Of a stretch of DNA of 6,792 bases, positions 1-5,835 are shown piece after piece; the stretch's first letter is position 1; the number at the start of each line of letters is the position of its first letter. Made by a program: the position numbers and the translations under genes. This DNA is from Methanobacteriota archaeon (GTDB taxonomy: Archaea; Thermoplasmatota; E2; DHVEG-1): NCBI GenBank assembly GCA_903930505.1, contig CAIYYQ010000259.1:1-6792 (forward strand). The letters run 5' to 3'. The notes below the pieces were generated by a model, which did not search any database, had not been told where the DNA came from, and worked only from the letters and a program-made list of their open reading frames with translations.

Positions 1-572
1 AGTTCAGCCTCATACATTTTTTTCAGATGCCATTTCACCACATGATGATTAAGTCCAAGTGCTTGAGAGATTTCAAGTAAATGTTTTCCAGGATGGCTTG
101 CGAGATAATCCATGATGCTTTTTGCGTTTTCGTTGCGTAGAATTGATTCAGCAATCGCAAGTTTGCGTGTTTCAACTCCACCTTCAACAAGATAAAAAAC
201 CTTTTTTCCCCCAATCAGTCTACTGCGAATAAGATTTGTTTGTTCAAGTTTTCTTAGATGCCAAGCTGCGTTACTTGGTTTTAAATTAAGCTCACGTGCG
301 ATCTCGCGCAGATGAGAACCAGGGAATTCATCTAGATATTCGTAAAGATTTTTCCTCACTACTGTTTCCAGGACGTTTTCCGGGGTCACATATTTTATAC
401 CACCTGAGAAAAAGAAAAACGTGATGATAAGTGCAATTGCTGCAATAATTACTCCAAAAGTTAAACCAGTGGTAATTTCTGTGGTTGTTGCGGCAGCAAC
501 AGTTTCTGTAAACAAACACAGTCCACACAAACAAAACACCAAAACTACTATTATTTTTCTAAATATTTGCAT
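1..572 (-). CDS. Membrane-anchored tandem winged-helix transcriptional regulator (C-terminus beyond window)
   Basis: The reading frame is open from an ATG at 572 to the left edge, giving 190 residues plus two bases. Residues 1-27 look like a signal peptide: basic FRK, a hydrophobic run with C14, C16 and C19, then an ETVAAA cleavage-like end. Residues 36-56 form a strong transmembrane helix ending in FFFF. Two winged-helix domains follow, at about 66-130 and from 137 to the edge. Each has an HLREIARELNL or HLLEISQALGL helix-turn and a recognition-helix motif, AAWHLRKLE or VVKWHLKKM. This is the layout of archaeal ArsR/MarR-like membrane regulators. I infer a cytoplasmic DNA-binding part tethered to the membrane, able to couple an outside or membrane cue to transcription. 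The ligand is unknown. A weak GGATGGG lies 7 bases before the start. The ATG was chosen because it begins the signal peptide. Confidence 0.85.
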   Translation of the reverse strand, partial: MQIFRKIIVVLVFCLCGLCLFTETVAAATTTEITTGLTFGVIIAAIALIITFFFFSGGIKYVTPENVLETVVRKNLYEYLDEFPGSHLREIARELNLKPSNAAWHLRKLEQTNLIRSRLIGGKKVFYLVEGGVETRKLAIAESILRNENAKSIMDYLASHPGKHLLEISQALGLNHHVVKWHLKKMYEAE

Positions 573-626
573 CGTTATCCCATCCTTTTTTCTGCATCCC
601 TGCAACATATCTTAATTACACGAGAG

Positions 627-635
627 CTTAAAAAG
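627..635 (-). promoter_or_regulatory. Box A (TATA-like) element of the membrane winged-helix gene
   Basis: On the minus strand this reads CTTTTTAAG, close to the archaeal box A. It lies about 55 bases before the ATG at 572. Transcription would start near 605, leaving a leader of about 30 bases. The position fits; no other signal supports it. Confidence 0.4.
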
Positions 636-682
636 TTTACCGATACCAAATATGAAAACTGTTTTTCTCTGTTGTATGGAAT

Positions 683-720
683 AGTGCAGGGGCGGAGATT
701 CGAACACTAATTTACTAGTA
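683..720 (+). repeat. Dispersed 38-bp module, copy 1
   Basis: The module runs from AGTGCAG through a GGGGCGGAGAT block to ATTTACTAGTA. Aligned without gaps to 6128-6165 it matches at 28 of 38 positions. Both the left block (15 of 17) and the right block (11 of 11) are conserved, and the 11 bases between them are variable. The distance from AGTGCAG to ACTAGT is 31 bases in both copies. The two conserved blocks at fixed spacing look like a two-part binding site or a recombination core, rather than chance. Confidence 0.6.
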
Positions 721-843
721 TGCTCCTCTTTTTTCCCCTGAAAATATTCCATCATCATCCTCTAACAGCATTTCAAAAGAGGGCCGCATATGTTTACTAG
801 TAAATTTTCACATTCTGCTGATCTATGTATATTTTTACTAGTA
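711..843. repeat. Phased array of three TTTACTAGTA palindromes
   Basis: Three copies of TTTACTAGTA occur at 711-720, 793-802 (extended to the perfect 12-mer TTTACTAGTAAA at 793-804) and 834-843. The ACTAGT centres lie at 716.5, 798.5 and 839.5, so the gaps are 82 and 41 bp, in an exact 2:1 ratio and close to eight and four helical turns. Outside this array the long motif recurs only at 6155-6168, also intergenic. I read these as sites for a symmetric dimeric DNA-binding protein that contacts one face of the helix. The protein is not identified. Confidence 0.55.
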
Positions 844-942
844 TGATTGATAATCGTTCCAGTCAATGGGTTTGTATCTAAAGACGAAAAAGGTTCAAAA
901 GCTGCTGGAGGGATTACGGAGCATTGATGAAAAGCCCGCAGG

Positions 943-968
943 AAAAAAACAGCTTAAAATTTAGCTGT
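943..968 (-). terminator. Intrinsic-type terminator for the HxlR-family gene
   Basis: On the minus strand, 18 bases after the HxlR stop codon, a six-base-pair stem (ACAGCT with AGCTGT, eight-base A/T loop) is followed directly by seven T residues. A hairpin plus T-run resembles a bacterial intrinsic terminator. The T-run alone could serve as an archaeal termination signal. Position and orientation fit the upstream gene. Confidence 0.6.
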
Positions 969-985
969 AGTATTATGTTGTAATC

Positions 986-1351
986 TTATTTCATAAAGAA
1001 TTTATTACAAATGCATTCTCCATGTTCGCATTCTTCAGGGATTGATAGATTGTTTTGTTTTGCTTTAACTTTCAGATCATACTGTGTTTTGATTAATAAT
1101 TTACCAAAAACAGTTATCTTGTACGTATTCTCTTCCCTGAGAATAATATTAAATCGTTCAAATGCCTTCAATCTGTTTGAAAGCGTCGTTGGATGTATAT
1201 CGTTTCTGAATTTTTTCTCTATTTGAACAAATGTTTGTATTTCATCAAAAATAAACGAATGAAGGATGGGTAATGACCATTTTTTCCCAAGGAGTTGACT
1301 TAATTTTATTAAACCACAATTTTCGATTTTCGTTCGGGACTCTCGTGTCAT
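986..1351 (-). CDS. HxlR-family winged-helix transcriptional regulator with a C-terminal Cys cluster
   Basis: This is a 121-residue DNA-binding protein counted from the ATG at 1351. A TTG at 1366 would add five residues; neither start has a Shine-Dalgarno site. The N-terminal family signature is clear: C12, then 13 residues on, the LLGKKW motif ending at W25, followed by a helix-turn-helix (about 36-68, with HPTTLSNRLKAFE) and a wing (69-82, REENTYKITVFG). The spacing from C12 to W25 matches the conserved redox cysteine of HxlR proteins. The last 15 residues add ECEHGECIC (C108, H110, C113, C115), which is not usual for the family and could bind metal or form disulfides. I infer a thiol-, electrophile- or metal-responsive repressor. 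It is divergent from the CBS gene and shares its promoter region, so autoregulation and control of the CBS run are likely. Confidence 0.85.
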   Translation of the reverse strand: MTRESRTKIENCGLIKLSQLLGKKWSLPILHSFIFDEIQTFVQIEKKFRNDIHPTTLSNRLKAFERFNIILREENTYKITVFGKLLIKTQYDLKVKAKQNNLSIPEECEHGECICNKFFMK

Positions 1352-1403
1352 AGGAATAATATTCAATGATGAATTGATTCTATAATAATCTTCCCCAGAT
1401 TAC

Positions 1404-1424
1404 TACACATTTTGGTAGTGTGTA
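1404..1424. promoter_or_regulatory. Candidate operator in the divergent promoter
   Basis: TACACA at 1404-1409 and TGTGTA at 1419-1424 form a perfect inverted repeat with nine bases between the arms. It lies just downstream of the minus-strand TATA box, where a bound repressor would block the HxlR promoter. The size fits a winged-helix dimer such as the HxlR protein encoded next door. Assignment to that protein is inference. Confidence 0.4.
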
Positions 1425-1442
1425 TTTTTATAATATAAAAAT
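1424..1442. promoter_or_regulatory. Palindromic bidirectional TATA element
   Basis: ATTTTTATAATATAAAAAT is a perfect palindrome around A1433. It presents TATAAAAAT on both strands, so it can act as box A in both directions. Expected start sites are near 1460-1465 (plus) and near 1400 (minus). That leaves leaders of roughly 40 bases to the CBS ATG at 1504 and 50 bases to the HxlR ATG at 1351. Confidence 0.55.
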
Positions 1443-1503
1443 CATTTGATAGCGTATTTGAGTTTAACGATAGTTACATTAAAAGGGTTGGTGGCAAAAG
1501 ACA

Positions 1504-1989
1504 ATGGAGTTTAATAATAAAATAAAAGATCATATGAAAACAGATGTGACCTATACGACAGTAGAAGAGCGTTTAGCAAATGTCATCTTTAAGATGTCAA
1601 AAGCAGAAGCAGACATAGCTGTAGTAAAATCCAAAGAGGATATCGTCGGTGTTATTACGGCAAGTGATATTTATTCAGCACTGGTGAAAGAGGTTTTTGC
1701 GAAAGATGCTAAGGAGACAGGTGGTTCTACAGAGATTGAAGATATGAAAGTCATAGACATTATGAGAGGGCCTCCGGCAGAGAAGTTTATGACCGCGTGT
1801 CAGCTGGGCGGTTCCAATCCTTGTATTCAGGTGCATGAAGATACCACCATTAAGGATGCTATTAGAATAATGGAACGGAGTTGTCTGCATCATCTTTTAG
1901 TTATGGATGATAAAAACAATCTTGTTGGTACCATATCTTCTAATGATATTATCAGGAGTTTTGGCAGGAGCAAGATCCAGAAAGAGTAA
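1504..1989 (+). CDS. Two-CBS-domain protein with a Cys-containing insertion
   Basis: The 161-residue soluble protein consists of a Bateman pair of CBS domains and nothing else. CBS1 covers about residues 8-62 (HMKTDVTYTTVEERL, then DIVGVITASDIYSAL). CBS2 covers about 82-154 (VIDIM, then HEDTTIKDAIRIMERSCLHHLLVMDDKNNLVGTISSNDIIRSF). Such pairs usually bind adenine nucleotides or S-adenosylmethionine and act as energy or metabolite sensors. CBS2 is unusual: about 16 residues are inserted after its DIM motif, with the sequence KFMTACQLGGSNPCIQ carrying C99 and C107; C127 lies nearby. That could be a metal or redox site. The gene starts 38 bases or so after the expected transcription start, with GGTGG about nine bases before the ATG. 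The stop is 12 bases before the next start, so the two are co-transcribed. Confidence 0.88.
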   Translation: MEFNNKIKDHMKTDVTYTTVEERLANVIFKMSKAEADIAVVKSKEDIVGVITASDIYSALVKEVFAKDAKETGGSTEIEDMKVIDIMRGPPAEKFMTACQLGGSNPCIQVHEDTTIKDAIRIMERSCLHHLLVMDDKNNLVGTISSNDIIRSFGRSKIQKE

Positions 1990-2001
1990 GAGGGGTTTTT
2001 T

Positions 2002-2229
2002 ATGAGGACACATGTAAGTATAATAGTTAGTAGTGAAGGTAGGTTATTATCAGAGGTAACAAAGATGTTTAAGGAACTCGGGTTTAAACCGACTCTTGGA
2101 ATGCATGATTTTGTCTACGACTGGGAGGAAACGAAGGTGACGCCGGAGAAGGTTATCGAGCTTGTCGATAAAGTGCAGATAAAGCTGAAGGGTGCGAAAG
2201 TGGGACTTCATTTTGTGACCGACAGTTGA
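2002..2229 (+). CDS. Small alpha/beta protein of unknown function (75 aa, ferredoxin-like fold predicted)
   Basis: I cannot name the family. The 75 residues read as alternating strands and helices: strand 3-9 (THVSIIV), helix 12-27 (EGRLLSEVTKMFKELG), strand 28-40 (FKPTLGMHDFVYDW), helix 47-64 (TPEKVIELVDKVQIKLKG) and strand 65-73 (AKVGLHFVT). That order fits a compact ferredoxin-like or ACT-like ligand-binding fold. There is no signal peptide, membrane helix or cysteine. HDFVYDW is the most distinctive stretch and a candidate conserved motif. An AGAGGGG ribosome binding site overlaps the end of the CBS gene, with good spacing to the ATG. The 12-base gap to the CBS stop points to one operon and a linked job, possibly as its partner or co-sensor. 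Confidence 0.8.
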   Translation: MRTHVSIIVSSEGRLLSEVTKMFKELGFKPTLGMHDFVYDWEETKVTPEKVIELVDKVQIKLKGAKVGLHFVTDS

Positions 2230-2326
2230 TTAAAAAATGAATGAAAAGATGACGTTATATGATTAGCCGATTAAACAAGATATTGCTCGTAATAATCATT
2301 TCTTTGCGAGAAAAAAGGAGATAAAT

Positions 2327-2560
2327 ATGGCTATAGGTTTTGTAACGATAAATATTATTCCTGGGCATGAATATGAGGTATACAACAAGCTTGTTAAGAT
2401 ATCGCAGATCATCGAACTTCATCCCTTGTTTGGAGAATGTGATCTTATCGCAAAAATCGAGGCTGAAGATTTCGAAAATCTAGAAGAAATTGTAACCCAT
2501 AAAATAACGTCAATACATGGTGTAACAGATACAAAAATGTTAACAGGAACGAAGCTTTAA
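2327..2560 (+). CDS. Stand-alone Lrp/AsnC effector-binding (RAM) domain protein
   Basis: The 77-residue protein is one RAM domain without the DNA-binding helix-turn-helix of Lrp/AsnC regulators. The pattern is clear: GFVTINIIPGHEYEVYNKLVK (strand and helix), the LHPLFGECDLIAKIEAEDFENLEEIV core with the typical GE-D-I-AK motif, and KITSIHGVTDTKML at the end. RAM domains form dimers and higher rings and bind amino acids or related small molecules. Stand-alone forms may modulate full-length Lrp proteins or other partners by co-assembly. GGAG at 2317-2320, six bases before the ATG, is a good ribosome binding site. A 97-base gap separates it from the previous gene. TTATATG near 2254 could be a separate box A, so membership of the CBS operon is uncertain. 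Confidence 0.88.
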   Translation: MAIGFVTINIIPGHEYEVYNKLVKISQIIELHPLFGECDLIAKIEAEDFENLEEIVTHKITSIHGVTDTKMLTGTKL

Positions 2561-2661
2561 CAAATATATGCTTCTAACATTTCATCCTTCTGTTAACTAA
2601 CGATGTTAATGAAAAACATATCGGGAATTGAACATGTCAACAGGCGAGATTTTTAGGAGAG

Positions 2662-2668
2662 TTTTTTT
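2662..2668 (+). terminator. T-run, possible archaeal terminator
   Basis: Seven T residues lie about 100 bases after the RAM-domain stop, with another five at 2650-2654. Archaeal RNA polymerase stops at such runs. There is no hairpin before them. Confidence 0.3.
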
Positions 2669-2710
2669 GAAAATACTGTAACAAAAACAGTGCGTGGTCA
2701 TAGTTAAGAT

Positions 2711-2720
2711 AATATTTATA
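2711..2720 (+). promoter_or_regulatory. Box A of the GH10-like gene
   Basis: AATATTTATA lies 25-34 bases before the ATG at 2745, so transcription would begin at or just before the start codon. That predicts a leaderless or nearly leaderless message and favours the ATG over the upstream GTG at 2694. Confidence 0.45.
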
Positions 2721-2744
2721 GTAATTTTTTCATTTACTGGAATT

Positions 2745-4175
2745 ATGAATCGTAAAGTTTTATGGGTTTTCCTGGTAATCCTTTTTATTATGGGCGTTGT
2801 AGTACTGAATAGTTTTGTTAAACAGAGACAACTTACAGTAACGTATTCTACTACCAGTTCAGTAGATTCACGGCAAAAAGAAATCCTGATAAAAGTATCA
2901 GATTCTGATAATGTATCGATCCCAAATGCTACAGTCCGTTATGAACAGATAAGTCAGGAGTTTATGTATAATGTTGGGGAATATTCGGAGAATGGGGCGA
3001 AAGAAGCTGGCAGTAACACCGAAGGTATTTACTTGGATTGGTTTTGGGGTAAGCTGGAGCCACAAGACGATGTGTATAACTGGAGTTTTCTTGAACAAAC
3101 AGGAGTTGTCGACGAACAAGGCCACCTGAAATCAGATGCAGAGCATGTTTTTCTTCGTTTAGGTGTTATTGCAACATCTGCATGGATTGTTGGTGAGAAA
3201 ATGGACAGCTTTCGAGAGACAGGTTACCCCGGGTGGATAGATAAAAATAATCTAACACAGGTTAAGACAAAATATCTTGAGTTTGTTACCGCTTTGTTAA
3301 ATCATTTACAATTTAAACCAGATTTTTATATGATTGAAGTTGAGGGAAATGTTCTTGGGATAAACGCTGGATTGACAAATCAGGAGATAATTGACTGGTT
3401 TGACATGCTTACGAATACAATAAAAGAGGCGGATACCACCGCTAAAGTAAGTATTGTTGTGTCTTCTTCTGATCTTTCTCCGTTCATGGAGGAACAGCGA
3501 ACGAAAAATAAGTTATTAGTCGAACAGGACAGATATCCATTAAACATCACTGATTTTTTAAAAAGAATGAACAACACAAACTATGATATGATAACGGTTT
3601 TCATTCAACCCTTTGGGTGGTTTTCTAAGGGGAATTGGAGTGATGGAAGAAATTTTCTTGAATCTCTTTGCGCTTTTAACAGAGAAGTATATATTGCCTC
3701 CGTATCATTCTTAGCAGAGGAACCTGTTGTACCTGAAGAGCTCCATCCTGCGCCCAATGGAGTGAATACAACCGGTTTTGTGTATTATCCAAATCCAGAA
3801 GGGCATTCAGAGGAATGGCAGAAAGAACAAACAGTAAATCTCATGCAGTATATTATTTCAAATCCAAAGATAGTAGGTGTTCACTGGGATATGATTGATT
3901 TTACAGAAGCTGGTGTAGGTGGTCAAAATGTCGGTGTACGACTTGCGACGGGATTTACTTCTGGGTATAGAGATACAAAAACAAATGAAGTTTTTGAAGG
4001 AGAAAAACGACAAGTGTATGATCCTATGAAAGAACTCTGGTGGGGATTATTTTCCCAAGGTAATCTACAAACAGATGCGAAGGGTATTGTTACATTCACT
4101 GGTTTACCCGGTGAATATCGCGTTATTATTTCTCGTCCAAATTTCGAAACAAAAGAGATACTAATTAAGGTGTGA
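2745..4175 (+). CDS. Membrane-anchored GH10 xylanase-like protein, probably lacking the catalytic nucleophile
   Basis: This is a 476-residue protein. Residues 1-24 are a basic, then hydrophobic, uncleaved-looking anchor, so the rest faces outside. Residues 45-66 (EILIKVSDSD to IPNATVRYE) are strands of a small beta domain. A GH10-like barrel spans about 70-435: FMYNVG, WFWGKLEPQDDVYNW (like the family's motif ending in EP and an aromatic), DFYMIEVEGN with E200 where GH10 has its acid/base Glu, EVYIASVSF where GH10 has the nucleophile motif ITELD (Glu replaced by S319), and GVHWDMIDF near the end. The usual HTLVWH motif is also absent. Residues 442-476 (TDAKGIVTFTGLPGEYRVII) complete the beta domain. 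Six or more N-x-S/T sites are present. I infer a surface polysaccharide-binding or altered hydrolase. GTG at 2694 would add 17 residues; the box A position argues against it. The fold call is firm; the activity is not. Confidence 0.7.
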   Translation: MNRKVLWVFLVILFIMGVVVLNSFVKQRQLTVTYSTTSSVDSRQKEILIKVSDSDNVSIPNATVRYEQISQEFMYNVGEYSENGAKEAGSNTEGIYLDWFWGKLEPQDDVYNWSFLEQTGVVDEQGHLKSDAEHVFLRLGVIATSAWIVGEKMDSFRETGYPGWIDKNNLTQVKTKYLEFVTALLNHLQFKPDFYMIEVEGNVLGINAGLTNQEIIDWFDMLTNTIKEADTTAKVSIVVSSSDLSPFMEEQRTKNKLLVEQDRYPLNITDFLKRMNNTNYDMITVFIQPFGWFSKGNWSDGRNFLESLCAFNREVYIASVSFLAEEPVVPEELHPAPNGVNTTGFVYYPNPEGHSEEWQKEQTVNLMQYIISNPKIVGVHWDMIDFTEAGVGGQNVGVRLATGFTSGYRDTKTNEVFEGEKRQVYDPMKELWWGLFSQGNLQTDAKGIVTFTGLPGEYRVIISRPNFETKEILIKV

Positions 4176-4243
4176 CTATCATAATCATCTTCATGCAAAT
4201 AAAAGTATTGTTGCATTTTCTTTCAAATAAATAATTTGAACAA
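4176..4243. terminator. Convergent intergenic gap with a weak hairpin
   Basis: The stops of the GH10-like gene and the dehydrogenase face each other across 68 bases. TTCAAA at 4222-4227 and TTTGAA at 4235-4240 can form a six-pair A/T-rich hairpin with a seven-base loop. No T-run follows on either strand, so a role in ending transcription is only a possibility. Confidence 0.25.
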
Positions 4244-5734
4244 TTACATATTTCTACTTGCATCTTCAATTTGTGCTTTCTGAAGTTTGTTACTGTAATC
4301 GATAAACACTGTTTTAATTTCTGTGAACTCATCAATTGCTGTTGTCCCTGCTTCTCGTCCACCATTCCCTGTATTTTTTATTCCCCCAAAGGGAAGATGC
4401 ACCTCAGCACCAATTGTTGGAGCATTGATGTACGTGATACCGGTTTCAAAATCTTCAATGGCTCTGAATGAAAGATTAATGTCTTTGGTATAAATCGATG
4501 AAGAAAGACCGTATTCTACATCATTAGCGATTTTGACTGCTTCCTCATAATTCTTTATTTTCATTACACTGAGGACTGGCCCGAAGATTTCCTCCTTGGT
4601 TATCCGCATTCCATGTTTTGCTTCAAAGATCGCTGGTTGAACAAAAAATCCCTTATCGAATATTCCACCAGTAAGTCTCTTTCCGCCACAGAGTAGTTTT
4701 GCTCCTTCTTTCACACCAATATCAACATATTTCAACACTGTTTTCAGTTGATCTTCACTTGCCACGGGACCGACATTAATCAAAGGATCCAATGGATTCC
4801 CTATTTTCAATGCGTTCGTTCTTTTTACCAATTTTTCCATTACTTCAGTATACACCTTTTCATGAACAATAAGCCGACTCGTCGCAGTGCAACGTTGCCC
4901 TTGACTGCCAAATGCACCAAAAAGAACCCCCTCAATCGCTAAATCAATATTTGCATCATCCATAATGATCTGAGGATTTTTCCCACCTAATTCAACCTCA
5001 ACAGATTTCAAATACTTCGCAGCTCGTGTATACACATCAACCCCTGCAGAGACTCCACCGGTAAAAGAAATAGCTTTCACTTTTGGATTTTCAACGATTT
5101 CATTACCAACACTACTAGCTGAACCTGTGACAAAATTTAATACACCAGCAGGAAGACCGGCCTCATCAAATATTTCAACTAGTCTCGCTGCGCACAATGG
5201 AGTTAACGATGCTGGTTTGAAGATAACAGTATTTCCGGAGATTAGAGCAGCTCCGAGCTTCCAACAGGGAATTGCTGTCGGGAAGTTCCATGGCGTGATA
5301 CACCCGACAACGCCGATTGGCTGACGGACCGTCATACAAAACTTATTTTGTAATTCAGAGGGTGTTGTCTCACCCAACAGTCGTCTTCCTTCCCCTGCAA
5401 TGTATTCAAGAAAATCAATCGATTCCTGCACATCACCTTTTCCTTCAGCGATAATTTTTCCCATTTCTTGTGATACAGTTGAACCTAACTCGTCTTTCTT
5501 TTCTCGCATAATTGATGCTGCCTTAAAGATGATTTCACCTCGTTTCGGTGCTGGATGTTTTTTCCATTTAGGAAATGCTTTTTCAGCAGCATCTATTGCT
5601 TTGATTACGTCATCTTTAGTTCCCTGTGGAAACGTTGCGAGGACTTCACCAGTGATGGGGCTTTTTGTTTCAAATGTTTTATCACTTGTTGATGAAATCC
5701 ATTTACCGTTGATATACAGTCCGTACTTCTTCAT
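4244..5734 (-). CDS. NAD(P)-dependent aldehyde dehydrogenase (semialdehyde dehydrogenase-like)
   Basis: This is a full-length, 496-residue member of the aldehyde dehydrogenase superfamily, which oxidises an aldehyde to a carboxylate using NAD(P)+ in the cytoplasm. All key residues are present: N150 in TPWNFP, K173 in IFKPAS, the FTGG cofactor loop at 224-227, E248 in VELGGKNP, the catalytic C282 in GQRCTATSR, and E382 in EEIFGP. The C-terminal block at 436-463 (INAPTIGAEVHLPFGG, then NTGNGGREAG) resembles bacterial alpha-ketoglutaric semialdehyde and related semialdehyde dehydrogenases more than succinate-specific ones. The substrate cannot be fixed from sequence. Neighbouring genes do not form a pathway with it; it stands alone, convergent to the GH10-like gene. 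An AGGGG at 5743-5747 precedes the ATG at a usable distance, and a palindrome about 100 bases upstream may control it. Confidence 0.93.
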   Translation of the reverse strand: MKKYGLYINGKWISSTSDKTFETKSPITGEVLATFPQGTKDDVIKAIDAAEKAFPKWKKHPAPKRGEIIFKAASIMREKKDELGSTVSQEMGKIIAEGKGDVQESIDFLEYIAGEGRRLLGETTPSELQNKFCMTVRQPIGVVGCITPWNFPTAIPCWKLGAALISGNTVIFKPASLTPLCAARLVEIFDEAGLPAGVLNFVTGSASSVGNEIVENPKVKAISFTGGVSAGVDVYTRAAKYLKSVEVELGGKNPQIIMDDANIDLAIEGVLFGAFGSQGQRCTATSRLIVHEKVYTEVMEKLVKRTNALKIGNPLDPLINVGPVASEDQLKTVLKYVDIGVKEGAKLLCGGKRLTGGIFDKGFFVQPAIFEAKHGMRITKEEIFGPVLSVMKIKNYEEAVKIANDVEYGLSSSIYTKDINLSFRAIEDFETGITYINAPTIGAEVHLPFGGIKNTGNGGREAGTTAIDEFTEIKTVFIDYSNKLQKAQIEDASRNM

Positions 5735-5788
5735 ATGTTAAACCCCTGTTTCTTCTAATTCGATTTCTTACGTCTATGCCGAATTATT

Positions 5789-5796
5789 GTATAAGA
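5789..5796 (-). promoter_or_regulatory. Candidate box A of the aldehyde dehydrogenase gene
   Basis: On the minus strand this reads CTTATACA, about 55-60 bases before the ATG. Transcription would start near 5765, with a leader of about 30 bases. Confidence 0.35.
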
Positions 5797-5835
5797 TTTT
5801 CTATCTGTTTTCCTTTGTAAACTTATTTTATTGAT

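Larger units (their letters stand above)
573..985. other. Long intergenic region with regulatory repeats
   Basis: This is a gap of over 400 bases between two minus-strand regulator genes, with no convincing gene. It holds a box A near 631, a tRNA-3'-end-like stretch at 687-707, three ACTAGT-centred palindromes at 711-720, 793-804 and 833-843, and a terminator hairpin at 943-968. Two short frames exist, 24 codons at 715-789 (minus) and 32 codons at 866-964 (plus). Neither has a ribosome binding site or a recognisable domain. Confidence 0.6.

Noticed and set aside
328..534. Minus-strand frame of 68 codons rich in Cys and Tyr
   Set aside because: It overlaps the membrane winged-helix gene in another frame on the same strand, and has no domain pattern. 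The longer frame has clear domains.
866..964. Plus-strand frame of 32 codons beginning MGLYLKTKKVQKLLEG
   Set aside because: It is lysine-rich and helix-like but has no ribosome binding site, and its end lies inside the terminator hairpin of the HxlR gene. Too weak to call.
2634..2681. 15-codon frame before the GH10-like gene, a possible leader peptide
   Set aside because: No ribosome binding site at its ATG, and it lies upstream of the box A, so it would not be on the same transcript.
5400..5741. Plus-strand frame of 113 codons opposite the aldehyde dehydrogenase
   Set aside because: It is antisense to a complete dehydrogenase with all catalytic residues, and its protein has no family features.
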